DNA of 61,975 bases from Bacillota bacterium. GTDB taxonomy: Bacteria; Bacillota; Clostridia; Lachnospirales; Lachnospiraceae. The stretch covers positions 1 through 61,975 of the forward strand of contig JAEYSV010000046.1 of assembly GCA_023434365.1 (NCBI GenBank). The letters are read 5' to 3'. Position 1 is the first letter of the stretch. Each line of letters begins with the position of its first letter. Below are positions 27,259-36,150 of the stretch, piece by piece. The notes below the pieces were generated by a model. That model did no database searches, had not been told where the DNA came from, and saw only the letters and a program-made list of their open reading frames with translations. Both the position numbers and the translations under genes were made by a program.

Positions 27259-27786
27259 ATGGGATTTTTGCTATATGTATCAGATTACATTATACCACTC
27301 ATCTTTTTTATTGTTGTAGGTTATGGATTACTTTGTAAGGCACCTGTTTATGACGAATTTGTAAATGGTGCTAAAGACGGGATAAAGGTGGTATATGGAA
27401 TCATTCCTACATTAGTTGGATTAATGGTAGCTATCGGAGTTTTAAGGGCATCTGGATTGATGGATACAATCGCTGGTTTAATTGCGCCAATCGTAAAAGC
27501 GCTTGCTTTTCCTGCTCAATTAGTACCACTTGTAATTGTAAAGATGTTCTCTTCATCTGCTGCAACAAGTTTGTTGTTGGATATTTTTAAAGAGTATGGT
27601 CCTGATTCATATTATGGTAGATTAGCATCTATAATTATGAGTAGTACAGAAACAATCTTCTATACCATGGCGGTATACTTTATGTGCGCTGGAGTAAAGA
27701 AGAGTAGATATACTTTGGCAGGGGCGCTAGTGGCAACATTTGCAGGAGTAGTGGGTAGTGTTATAATATGTAATCTTGTTTTTTAA
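27259..27786 (+). CDS. spmB: Spore maturation protein B
   Basis: 175 aa, membrane protein of the Gate family. GAKDGIKVVYGIIPTLVGLMVAIGVLRASG and FSSSAATSLLLDIFKEYGPDS are typical of SpmB. It forms an operon with spmA (GGAGG overlapping the end of spmA). Its expected site is the forespore membrane. Confidence 0.93.
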   Translation: MGFLLYVSDYIIPLIFFIVVGYGLLCKAPVYDEFVNGAKDGIKVVYGIIPTLVGLMVAIGVLRASGLMDTIAGLIAPIVKALAFPAQLVPLVIVKMFSSSAATSLLLDIFKEYGPDSYYGRLASIIMSSTETIFYTMAVYFMCAGVKKSRYTLAGALVATFAGVVGSVIICNLVF

Positions 27787-27844
27787 TAAAATACTTATGG
27801 AACATAGATTAATAGCAAATAATAGTTTTAAGTGTACTATTTTC

Positions 27845-27873
27845 TTGAACACATTTTCCCTATCGGTTATAAT
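27845..27873 (+). promoter_or_regulatory. Promoter of the fabT-like gene
   Basis: TTGAAC, a 17-base spacer and a perfect TATAAT at 27868-27873, 36 bases before the ATG. No TTTGA-n3-TCAAA palindrome is present, so I see no autoregulation site. Confidence 0.75.
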
Positions 27874-27908
27874 TAGAGAAGGTATACAGAAAAGAAAAGG
27901 GTGAATGC

Positions 27909-28352
27909 ATGGATAAATATACAGCAGTTAATGAAATACTGGTGAATCTATTTAACGATATTATTGAAATAGAACAGAAGGAAGTTATCACGGGTGAGTT
28001 TAAAAATATTACTTATAATGATATGCACATAATTGAAGCTATTGGTACTAAGAAGGCACATACTATGACATCCGTTGCAAAACGACTTCGCATTACTGTA
28101 GGAACCCTGACAATAGCAATCAATAACCTTGTAAAAAAGGGTTATGTTGATCGTATTAGAAGTGAAGAGGATCGACGAGTAGTATTAATATCACTGACAG
28201 AATTGGGAAAACGGGCATATCTTCATCATCAACGATTTCATGAAGAGATGATTCGAGTCACTCTTGAGGGTATAAAAGAAGAAGATATTCCGGTACTTAC
28301 CTCTGCTTTAAGCAATCTTAGTAGATATTTTAAAGAGAAGTATATAAATTGA
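27909..28352 (+). CDS. fabT: FabT-like MarR-family regulator of fatty-acid synthesis
   Basis: 147 aa. MarR winged helix with recognition region VAKRLRITVGTLTIAINNLVKKGYV and wing RSEEDRRVVLISLTELG. The start (NEILVNLFNDIIEIE), the MHIIEAIG segment and the HHQRFHEEM helix resemble FabT of streptococci and lactococci more than generic MarR proteins. FabT represses fab genes when bound to acyl-ACP. In streptococci fabT sits directly upstream of fabH; here it is 20 kb away, with its likely operator in front of fabH (7126-7142). Flanked by its own promoter and a terminator. Confidence 0.78.
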   Translation: MDKYTAVNEILVNLFNDIIEIEQKEVITGEFKNITYNDMHIIEAIGTKKAHTMTSVAKRLRITVGTLTIAINNLVKKGYVDRIRSEEDRRVVLISLTELGKRAYLHHQRFHEEMIRVTLEGIKEEDIPVLTSALSNLSRYFKEKYIN

Positions 28353-28368
28353 TAAATATATGTGAAAT

Positions 28369-28406
28369 AAAAGGAGCATATCACAAAAGTGTGATTGCTC
28401 CTTTTT
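28369..28406. terminator. Terminator between fabT-like gene and pckA
   Basis: AAAAGGAGCA pairs with TGCTCCTTTT, extended by ATCACA with TGTGAT; five Ts follow on the plus strand and an A tract precedes. It lies between convergent genes and can serve both. Confidence 0.88.
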
Positions 28407-28443
28407 GGCAGGGTATTGATTTTACATATTCTTTTTGTTCTAA

Positions 28444-30120
28444 TTATTCTCCTAGTTCAGCAACAATTTTCTTAAGAGCTTCTAATGCATCATCTGGAAG
28501 TTTATCATATCCACCTTTTTTTGTTGCAGTAGATTCGACAAATTGAACGCGATCATTCATACGTGCTCTTAGTTGATCAACATAAGATTTATCATTCATA
28601 TCAGGAACAAATCCTTCCCAATCAAAAATTTCGATATCAGAGAAAGGTCCCCATTGTTTAAATTCTGCTCTCTTCTCAACAATTGCTTCTAAGATACCTA
28701 AAGTGTCTTTCGGCTGTACTTTTTTGCCCATAAAGTCACCGGTATTGATAATGTAACAATCTACATTTTTGTCACCAACTAATCTCTTAAATTTATCAAA
28801 GTCGTGAGATAAAGGATATGTTCTGAATGGGTTAGCATAAGGAACAACTACTAGTGCATTAGGATCAACTCCTTCAGCTAGTCTTTCAGCACTACTTCTC
28901 TTTGTTGCCAGTGTTGCACCCATAACAGATGCTAAAGAAGCACCTTTAAGTTTAACCACAGGTGGAATAGTAGGATCTTTCATAATCCAGAAGATAGAGT
29001 TAACAGGTTCGTTAATTTTATCAACGCGGTTTGGTGACCATAATTTAGATTTGATTGCACGACCGTTTCCATTGCGGATATCTTCTGTAACAAGTACAAT
29101 TTTTCCGTCTTCATCTAAAGTTGCAGAACAGTTTTGTGCAGTTAGTAAATATTTATTATCTTCACAGTTAGTTGGATAATCTTGAGTTTTATCAAAGTAT
29201 GTAGGTTCTAGTGCAATAGAAGCACATGTATCTGCATTAATAATAAACGCATCGTCATGAAGTACAGTAACGCCATATTTTCCGCCGTGTTTTGCGTGAG
29301 TTATAGTAGATTTACCAGATCCGGATAAACCGAATACAGAAGCAACATATTTTGAACCATCAGTTAAGGTGTATTCTTTTTGACCACCGTGGCAGGATGC
29401 ATATCCATTACGATTTGCAATGGCCCATGCCATAGTTAAGGTTCCCTTTTTATGTTCCCCAAAATATTTCATACCAAGAATTGCGGCACAGTTTTGATCT
29501 GTGTTGAAATAACATAAGCATTTTGGATCATAGCCTGGTTTATCAGTTCCTGGCCATTGTGGATTAGAAAAAATATAAATATCAGGTTCAGTACCGTTTC
29601 CTATTGGAGTGGAGTTTTTATACATTCTAACATATTCATCTGACATGTACTGGAAGTTTAACATCCAGGAGTAAAGCAAATTTTCTTCTCCTTCAGGAAT
29701 GAGTAAGTGAGCCTTTACCATAAATTCTGGATCAAGACCAACATACACTTCAGCATGATACATTGTTAACCAACGAGTATCATAAATAGCATCCATTGTC
29801 ATTTTATCTAATTCATCTGTATTAACATTTGGTTCGCCTGAAATCCTTCTTGCAGCTGCATAACGACCAGTAATAGAACCGTCGTTAAATAATAACACTT
29901 TTGCATCAGCTTCTAAACCGAATTCCTCACCTCTGTACACTGGCATGTCAGTAACGATGGTACCAGGCGAATTCTTTGCTAAGTCATATGCTTCCTTTAG
30001 CGTATTCACTCTTACTACATTGTTGCCATAAAAAGCAGCTTCAATAATGGATCTTGTTTTTGCAAATCCTGGTTTGCCAGCGCCTATTTCGTCGCGTTTG
30101 TAATAAGCTTTTGTTGACAT
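28444..30120 (-). CDS. pckA: Phosphoenolpyruvate carboxykinase (ATP)
   Basis: 558 aa. It interconverts oxaloacetate + ATP and PEP + ADP + CO2. In anaerobes it often runs toward oxaloacetate to make ATP. Motifs: the kinase P-loop GLSGSGKST near 268, HDDAF for metal binding, and KSKLWSPNRVDKINEP. The ATP-type length and order are intact. AGGAGGA precedes the ATG. A perfect-consensus promoter lies about 120 bases upstream, consistent with high expression. Confidence 0.94.
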   Translation of the reverse strand: MSTKAYYKRDEIGAGKPGFAKTRSIIEAAFYGNNVVRVNTLKEAYDLAKNSPGTIVTDMPVYRGEEFGLEADAKVLLFNDGSITGRYAAARRISGEPNVNTDELDKMTMDAIYDTRWLTMYHAEVYVGLDPEFMVKAHLLIPEGEENLLYSWMLNFQYMSDEYVRMYKNSTPIGNGTEPDIYIFSNPQWPGTDKPGYDPKCLCYFNTDQNCAAILGMKYFGEHKKGTLTMAWAIANRNGYASCHGGQKEYTLTDGSKYVASVFGLSGSGKSTITHAKHGGKYGVTVLHDDAFIINADTCASIALEPTYFDKTQDYPTNCEDNKYLLTAQNCSATLDEDGKIVLVTEDIRNGNGRAIKSKLWSPNRVDKINEPVNSIFWIMKDPTIPPVVKLKGASLASVMGATLATKRSSAERLAEGVDPNALVVVPYANPFRTYPLSHDFDKFKRLVGDKNVDCYIINTGDFMGKKVQPKDTLGILEAIVEKRAEFKQWGPFSDIEIFDWEGFVPDMNDKSYVDQLRARMNDRVQFVESTATKKGGYDKLPDDALEALKKIVAELGE

Positions 30121-30176
30121 GATACTTCCTCCTAATTGTCTTATTTTTGTCGGGGTAAACTTAAAATTTATAGTAA

Positions 30177-30197
30177 TTTAACAACTTAGTTGCTAAA
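30177..30197 (-). promoter_or_regulatory. 21-bp inverted repeat in the pckA leader
   Basis: TTTAaCAACT-T-AGTTGcTAAA is a near-perfect inverted repeat (one mismatch) about 35 bases downstream of the pckA -10 box. It matches no operator I know well and could be a repressor site or RNA hairpin acting on pckA. Confidence 0.5.
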
Positions 30198-30236
30198 TTA
30201 TTAACGGTTCGACTGTTTCAAATTTCCACCATTTTA

Positions 30237-30265
30237 ATTATAAAACTGGTTGTTGTAAATGTCAA
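30237..30265 (-). promoter_or_regulatory. Perfect-consensus promoter of pckA
   Basis: Read on the minus strand: TTGACA (30265-30260), 17 bases, TATAAT (30242-30237). Both hexamers and the spacer are ideal for the housekeeping sigma factor. Confidence 0.85.
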
Positions 30266-30382
30266 TAAAATATTAAAAATAATGATAAAATTTATGACAT
30301 TTCAATAACAATACTGGTACATTATGGCACACCTGTGCAAGGTGTCATATAAAGTGTTTCTTATTAATACTAATTACGCAAC

Positions 30383-30433
30383 AAAAAAAGAGGAATATTA
30401 CCATAACATGGAATGATAAATCCTCTTTTTTGA
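30383..30433 (-). terminator. Terminator of the DUF885 lipoprotein gene
   Basis: AAAAAAAGAGGA and TCCTCTTTTTT form the base, with CCAT/ATGG inside. Read on the minus strand the stem starts 11 bases after the stop codon and ends in a T run. Confidence 0.85.
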
Positions 30434-30443
30434 ATTAAAATCT

Positions 30444-32246
30444 TTATTTAGTTAATTGTTTATCAATCCATGTATTCATGTGAGACGATATTATGGAGAA
30501 TGGTGCGGGACCAAAGGATAGTAAAAAATCATGAAAATCTTTTATATTAAACTTCTCTCCTAATTTTTCTTCAGCCGTTTCTCGTAGATTAGCAATTTCT
30601 AAATAGCCTAAAACATATTTCATGTAATTGCTAGGTTCCTCCACCATAGATTGATGTATCGTTTCTATGTCATCTTTGCTAGTAATACCAAATCCATTTA
30701 AGAATTTCGTGGTATCATGTAAAGTCCACCCATAATAATTGACACCAATATCTACTTTTCCATATAGGCATAAAGTACTAATCATGTTTTCTTGAAGAAC
30801 AGTAACTACATCTTCTTGAAAGCCAGCCCAGCTATAAGAATACAGTTCTACATACGTAGCCCAACCTTCAGAATACCCACCAAAATCGACAATGTTGCGG
30901 ATGAGGGATGGTTGTTGCTGATTATAGAAAGCGTTTTGATACAAATGACCTGGATATGCTTCATGCGCTATGGTTGTAAATATCTGTGATAAGTCATGCT
31001 TTTCACCACCGTTGATATAAATGTGATTGTCTTGATAATTATCTATTGGAGGAGTTAGGAAGAATGCAGGACTTAAAAAATCTTCTAAGGATTCATGTAC
31101 GTAGTTAATATTACAGTTTACGGTGTTTAAGTGTGGAAAATCATTTTCGATTGCTTCTTGAAGATAGTCTAAAATTTCTACGGGATCTGTCAGAGAATAA
31201 TCGGGATTTACGACAGCAGTAAGTACATCTTTATTTTTAGCAGCAATAGTCATCATATTTAACATTGAATTTTGTATTGCCTGACCAAATAACTTATCTA
31301 TTTCTTCGATCGATTTGTCAGATCCAGTGCTATTAGCAACTAAATAGGAATAATATTCTTTGCCTTGTGGATAATTACTTAAACCATTTTCGTTATTGCC
31401 TGTATTTTTTAATGACGATAAAGTATCAATAAGATGCTGATAGGCTGGAATAATGTAGTTCTTAACTCCATCTTCATTTCGTCTTGAAAGTTCTAGTTGT
31501 TCTTTCTCGGTATAATTAAGTTCCTTAATTTTGTCATTAAAAATGTCTATCAGATAATTGTTACCTGGATCCTTGATGAATTCCTGGCACTGCTTGATTA
31601 TATTATCGGCAGTTTTATTGCTCATGAACAATCCTTCTTCAGATTTTTCTATTTCAAATTGAGCTATTTCCTGGAAGTATGTTAATACCGTAGGAAGTAA
31701 GGATAAATAAGTTTCTACGCTTTTTTTGTTATGAAATTCAAACTCTGCTAATAAAATTGGAAGTTGTGCTTGAAAGCCTACTGTAGAACTTAATATTTCC
31801 TGATAATAATAATAGTCTTCTAGATTAATGTTTGGGTCGAACATATACTCAAGAATTTCGTAAGTAATTTGCTGACTTTCTGTAAGCATTTGTTTTGGAT
31901 AGGTACGAAGTTCTGTAAGAAAAGTAGTTTGATCGTTAATATCTTTCGTTGCCTTTTCCTTCGTAATGTGACCTAAAGTTGGTTCAGTCATCTTGATGTT
32001 ATAGACTTCTGGTTTTTCTAACGTATAGTTTAATGTCAGAGAATCTGATGTTACAACGTGCTCAAATATTTTTTCTGTAAATAAGTCGAATGCCGTCTGA
32101 ACGCTAATAGAATCTTTTGGGTTTACGTTAAATCCATTTGGTGATGATGAGATTGCTGGAGATGAGTTCTTGTCAGAGCAGCTTGTACCTAATGATAATA
32201 TCATAGTAATTAGTAAGAGATAGGCTATAATTCTTTTTAATTTCAT
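30444..32246 (-). CDS. DUF885-family lipoprotein, putative metallopeptidase
   Basis: 600 aa. The N terminus (KLKRIIAYLLLITMILSLGTSC) is a lipoprotein signal with Cys23 as the expected lipid anchor. A Ser/Asn linker follows. The DUF885 domain contains the zinc-site motif HEAYPGH (AHEAYPGHLYQ) near residue 430. Family members are predicted peptidases with few characterised cases. Attached to the outer face of the membrane, it may trim peptides for uptake; this is inference. Strong GGAGG ribosome site; monocistronic with its own terminator. Confidence 0.82.
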   Translation of the reverse strand: MKLKRIIAYLLLITMILSLGTSCSDKNSSPAISSSPNGFNVNPKDSISVQTAFDLFTEKIFEHVVTSDSLTLNYTLEKPEVYNIKMTEPTLGHITKEKATKDINDQTTFLTELRTYPKQMLTESQQITYEILEYMFDPNINLEDYYYYQEILSSTVGFQAQLPILLAEFEFHNKKSVETYLSLLPTVLTYFQEIAQFEIEKSEEGLFMSNKTADNIIKQCQEFIKDPGNNYLIDIFNDKIKELNYTEKEQLELSRRNEDGVKNYIIPAYQHLIDTLSSLKNTGNNENGLSNYPQGKEYYSYLVANSTGSDKSIEEIDKLFGQAIQNSMLNMMTIAAKNKDVLTAVVNPDYSLTDPVEILDYLQEAIENDFPHLNTVNCNINYVHESLEDFLSPAFFLTPPIDNYQDNHIYINGGEKHDLSQIFTTIAHEAYPGHLYQNAFYNQQQPSLIRNIVDFGGYSEGWATYVELYSYSWAGFQEDVVTVLQENMISTLCLYGKVDIGVNYYGWTLHDTTKFLNGFGITSKDDIETIHQSMVEEPSNYMKYVLGYLEIANLRETAEEKLGEKFNIKDFHDFLLSFGPAPFSIISSHMNTWIDKQLTK

Positions 32247-32505
32247 AATATCCTCCTTATATTAATTGGAATTGCTACTAGCTAATAATCTATTTTTCTT
32301 ATTGTATGTATATGAGTTAAGTTTAATAGAAAGAATTATATTAGATTATCCGTCAAAAAAAATACAATCCTATTCTATAGTACATGAAACTAGAAAAAAT
32401 AACATTAGCAAATAATTAATTTTATTTTATAAAGGGGTTTTTTATGTCGAGATAAACTTCTCCTTGAGAAAATCAATTCTAAACAAGTGGGATAGGCAAA
32501 CCTAC

Positions 32506-32535
32506 TTGACAAAATGAAATCTTTATGGGTAATAT
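32506..32535 (+). promoter_or_regulatory. Promoter of the metG T-box leader
   Basis: TTGACA at 32506-32511, an 18-base spacer and TAATAT at 32530-32535. The leader structure begins just downstream. Confidence 0.6.
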
Positions 32536-32540
32536 GTAGT

Positions 32541-32870
32541 ATAAGTGAAAAGCTGTGAAAAGAAGAGTACACAAGGATGCTACGACAGAGAAACCCGGTA
32601 AAGCTGAGAAGGGTGAGTTAGAGTAATTGTGGAAGATGGTCTTGGAGCTTCGTTCCGAGCGGGCAGAAGTAGATAAGTTTAAATAATTATAAATTCTGTT
32701 CCTTGCATGGTAAATGCATTCAGATACAAAATCTGAGTAAGGCTGCGACGACTGACACCCGTTAATATGTTAAGCCTATAAGGCTAATAAGGCTTTTCTT
32801 GTAAAAGAAAAGCGAATTAAAGTGGAACCACGATCGAGATCGTCTTTAAGATATTAAAGGCGTTTTTTTT
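32541..32870 (+). promoter_or_regulatory. T-box riboswitch (Met) controlling metG
   Basis: The T-box sequence AAAGTGGAACCACG is at 32819-32832, followed by a terminator hairpin (CGTCTTTAA/TTAAAGGCG, 32841-32862) and eight Ts. In stem I, CACAA (32570-32574) pairs with TTGTG (32627-32631). The specifier loop opposite AGTA has a GAA loop-E element and an ATG at 32636-32638, the Met codon. Uncharged tRNA-Met should favour antitermination and raise synthesis of the downstream methionyl-tRNA synthetase. Confidence 0.9.
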
Positions 32871-32953
32871 ACGCTTTTCAGAGGTTGATAAGGATAAGTT
32901 CAAAAGGATAATTAATTATTTATTACTAACTATGTATACTAGGAGGAAGAATC

Positions 32954-34924
32954 ATGTCGAAACAACCATATTATATTACGACAGCCATTGCATACACATC
33001 GGGAAAGCCACACATCGGTAATACGTACGAGATTGTTCTAGCAGATAGTATTGCACGTTTCAAGAGACAACAAGGATATGATGTATTTTTTCAAACAGGA
33101 ACAGATGAACATGGCCAAAAAATTGAGCAAAAAGCAGCAGAAGCCGGAATTTCTCCAAAAGCTTATGTAGATAATATTGCTGGAGAGATTAAGCGAATTT
33201 GGGATTTGATGAATACTTCCTATGATAAGTTTATAAGAACAACAGATTCATACCATGAAAAGCAGATTCAAAAAATCTTTAAAAAGTTGTATGATCAAGG
33301 GGATATCTACAAGGGTCATTATGAGGGAATGTACTGCACACCATGCGAGTCATTTTTTACATCTTCTCAGTTAGTCGATGGAAAGTGTCCAGATTGTGGA
33401 AGAGAGTGTCAACCAGCCAAAGAAGAGGCTTATTTCCTAAAATTAAGTAAATATACTGACCGTTTAATCGAGCATATCAATGAGAATCCGGAATTTATTC
33501 AGCCAGAATCCAGAAAAAATGAAATGATGAATAACTTCTTGCTACCCGGACTACAAGATCTCTGTGTTTCTAGAACATCATTCAAATGGGGAATTCCTGT
33601 AGATTTTGACGATAAGCATGTTGTTTATGTTTGGTTGGATGCATTAAGTAACTATATTACTGGAATTGGGTTTGATGGAGATGGAAATCATACAGAGCAG
33701 TATAAGAAGTTCTGGCCTGCTAATCTTCACTTAATTGGAAAGGATATTCTACGTTTTCATACAATTTATTGGCCAATTATGTTAATGGCATTAGGGGAAC
33801 CACTGCCAAAACAGGTATTTGGACATCCTTGGTTGCTACAAGGCGACGGTAAAATGAGTAAGTCTAAGGGAAATGTTCTTTATGCAGACGAATTGGTAGA
33901 GTTCTTTGGAGTTGATGCTGTTAGATACTTTGTACTCCATGAAATGCCATTTGAAAATGATGGAGTGATTACTTGGGAGTTAATGGTAGAACGTTTGAAT
34001 TCTGACCTTGCCAATACATTAGGAAATTTGGTGAACCGGACCATTAGTATGTCTAATAAATACTTTGATGGTGTTGTAACCAATACTAGTGTAAACGATG
34101 AGATAGATGAGGATTTGAAATCAGTAGTGCTTAAAACACCAGAAAAGGTTATTGCCAAAATGGAACAGCTTCGAGTAGCGGATGCAATAAGTGAAATCTT
34201 TTCCCTGTTTAAGCGTTGTAATAAATATATTGATGAAACTATGCCATGGGCTCTTGCAAAGGATGAGGCAAATAAACCAAGATTAGAATCTGTTTTATAT
34301 AATTTGGTGGAAAGTATAAGTATAGGTGCAAGTTTGTTATATTCTTTTATGCCTGAGACGAGTGCTAAAATTTTATCTCAGTTAAACGCGAAAGAACGTT
34401 CTCTTTCAGATATGAGAGAGTTTGGAAAATATGCTTCTGGGACTGTAGTTACTAACATTCCGGAAATTTTATTTGCAAGATTAGACGTAAAAGAGGTATT
34501 GGAAAAAGTGGAAGAAAAAAAATTAGTAGCAATGGAAGAAAGTACAGAAAAAAACATTGGAAACGATGAAAGTACTGTTATTGAAATTGAAGCAAAGCAG
34601 GAAATTGAGTATGAGGACTTTATGAAGCTTCAATTTCAAATAGGTCAGATTATTGCCTGTGAAGAAGTAAAAAAATCAAAAAAATTATTAGTAAGTCAGG
34701 TGAAAATCGGAAACCAGGTAAAACAGATAGTAAGTGGAATTAAAGCACATTATACAGCTGAAGAGATGGTTGGAAAAAAAGTAATGGTACTTGTTAACTT
34801 GAAACCAGCTAAACTAGCTGGAGTTCTAAGTGAAGGCATGCTACTTTGTGCAGAGAATGAAAAGGGAGAGCTTTCACTAATGGTACCCGAAAAAGATATG
34901 CCATCAGGAGCCGAGATTGCATAA
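32954..34924 (+). CDS. metG: Methionyl-tRNA synthetase with C-terminal tRNA-binding domain
   Basis: 656 aa class I synthetase. Start AYTSGKPHIGNTYE holds the HIGH-like site, a Cys4 zinc knuckle (CTPC, CPDC) lies at ~128-150, and KMSKSKGN is near 300. The C-terminal ~110 residues (FMKLQFQIGQIIACEEV...) form the EMAP-II/OB tRNA-binding domain. In B. subtilis metS follows abrB and precedes tatD, as here. Regulated by the Met T-box upstream; AGGAGGA at the start. Confidence 0.96.
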   Translation: MSKQPYYITTAIAYTSGKPHIGNTYEIVLADSIARFKRQQGYDVFFQTGTDEHGQKIEQKAAEAGISPKAYVDNIAGEIKRIWDLMNTSYDKFIRTTDSYHEKQIQKIFKKLYDQGDIYKGHYEGMYCTPCESFFTSSQLVDGKCPDCGRECQPAKEEAYFLKLSKYTDRLIEHINENPEFIQPESRKNEMMNNFLLPGLQDLCVSRTSFKWGIPVDFDDKHVVYVWLDALSNYITGIGFDGDGNHTEQYKKFWPANLHLIGKDILRFHTIYWPIMLMALGEPLPKQVFGHPWLLQGDGKMSKSKGNVLYADELVEFFGVDAVRYFVLHEMPFENDGVITWELMVERLNSDLANTLGNLVNRTISMSNKYFDGVVTNTSVNDEIDEDLKSVVLKTPEKVIAKMEQLRVADAISEIFSLFKRCNKYIDETMPWALAKDEANKPRLESVLYNLVESISIGASLLYSFMPETSAKILSQLNAKERSLSDMREFGKYASGTVVTNIPEILFARLDVKEVLEKVEEKKLVAMEESTEKNIGNDESTVIEIEAKQEIEYEDFMKLQFQIGQIIACEEVKKSKKLLVSQVKIGNQVKQIVSGIKAHYTAEEMVGKKVMVLVNLKPAKLAGVLSEGMLLCAENEKGELSLMVPEKDMPSGAEIA

Positions 34925-34942
34925 ATCTAATAAAAAGTTATA

Positions 34943-34982
34943 AAACAAAGGTCTTTGCTTTTATAGCCAAAGACCTTTGTTT
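34943..34982 (+). terminator. Terminator of metG
   Basis: AAACAAAGGTCTTTG pairs perfectly (15 bp) with bases 34968-34982 around a 10-base loop. The T run is short (TTT). Confidence 0.82.
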
Positions 34983-35303
34983 CAGAAAGAAGAAAGTTAT
35001 GATGAAATGGGGGTGTATGAGAGAAGGAAGATAGCAAATACTAAGATAAAGAAATAATCTTTTGATTTTCTTAAAATGATTATTAATTATCTTATTACTA
35101 GTGTGCGTAAGTTTACGTTTAAGATACTAGAAATAAACGTATCATATGGGAGATTACGATTCAGTTTACAAGATTTTAATATAGAATAGTTCAAAACTTA
35201 CAGGATATCAACATAAGAAATAATTGGAAATTTAATGTTATAAAATGGAAATGCAATAATGGTTCTATACCATATTGTTGAATATACAATAGGAGGGCAA
35301 AAT
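34983..35303. other. Intergenic region before tatD
   Basis: About 320 bases with no credible gene. A TATAAA-like -10 lies near 35240 for tatD, and the rest is AT-rich with only short palindromes (for example CGTAAGTTTACG). In B. subtilis no extra gene sits here either. Confidence 0.4.
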
Positions 35304-36068
35304 ATGTTATTTGATACACATGCCCATTATGATGATGAACAATTTAATGAGGATAGAGACAACCTATTATTAACATTAACTAATAATGGAGTTGAAAGTA
35401 TTGTTAATGTGGGAGCTAGTATTGCCAGTTCACTGAACACTATCGAGTTGGTGGAAAAATATCCATTTATTTATGGAGCAATCGGAGTTCACCCAAGTGA
35501 ATCAAGTGAATTAAATAATGAAAAAATAGCATGGCTGAAAGAAAAGAGTCAGCATGATAAAATTGTGGCAATTGGTGAAATTGGGCTAGATTATTATTGG
35601 GATGAGCCACAAAGAACAGTACAAAAGCATTGGTTTGAGGTACAAATGGAGCTTGCAAAAGAAGTTAATTTGCCATTAATAATTCATAGCAGGGATGCAG
35701 CAAAGGATACTTATGAAATGATGAAATCTTCCAGAGTAGAAGATATAGGAGGAGTAATTCATTGTTTTTCTTATTCAAAAGAGATGGCTAAATCATTTCT
35801 TGATATGGGATTTTATTTGGGAATTGGTGGTGTAGTTACTTTTAAAAACTCAACTAAATTAAAAGAAGTGGTAGAGTATGCTCCGCTAAATCGCTTAGTA
35901 CTTGAGACCGATTGTCCATATCTTGCACCAACTCCTTTTAGAGGGAAAAGAAATCATTCTGCATTATTACCGTATGTTGTCGATGAAATAAGTAACATCA
36001 AGAACATAAGTAGAGAAGTTGTAGTAGAGGAAACAACAAAAAATGCAAAAATGCTATATCACTTATAA
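35304..36068 (+). CDS. tatD: TatD-family metal-dependent hydrolase
   Basis: 254 aa TIM-barrel phosphohydrolase/DNase family. Metal ligands are visible: DTHAHYDD at the N terminus, GEIGLDYYW, IHSRDAAKDT, HCFSYS and LETDCPYLAP. The ATG at 35304 has GGAGG 8 bases away; an in-frame upstream extension to 35259 lacks one. Role likely in DNA quality control. The next gene is ksgA, while B. subtilis has rnmV between them. Confidence 0.93.
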   Translation: MLFDTHAHYDDEQFNEDRDNLLLTLTNNGVESIVNVGASIASSLNTIELVEKYPFIYGAIGVHPSESSELNNEKIAWLKEKSQHDKIVAIGEIGLDYYWDEPQRTVQKHWFEVQMELAKEVNLPLIIHSRDAAKDTYEMMKSSRVEDIGGVIHCFSYSKEMAKSFLDMGFYLGIGGVVTFKNSTKLKEVVEYAPLNRLVLETDCPYLAPTPFRGKRNHSALLPYVVDEISNIKNISREVVVEETTKNAKMLYHL

Positions 36069-36150
36069 TCTCTTAGCAGATAGGAAGAATCAGGTTTTAT
36101 AGAACAATAGTAGAGGCATAAGCAAAAGTTAAGAAAGTTGAGATAAAAGG

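Noticed and set aside
27787..27908. FabT site controlling fabT itself
   Set aside because: No TTTGA-n3-TCAAA palindrome is present in this gap.
30177..30197. Rex or CcpA operator at pckA
   Set aside because: The half-sites do not match TTGTTAA...TTAACAA in the right orientation nor the cre consensus; kept only as an unknown inverted repeat.
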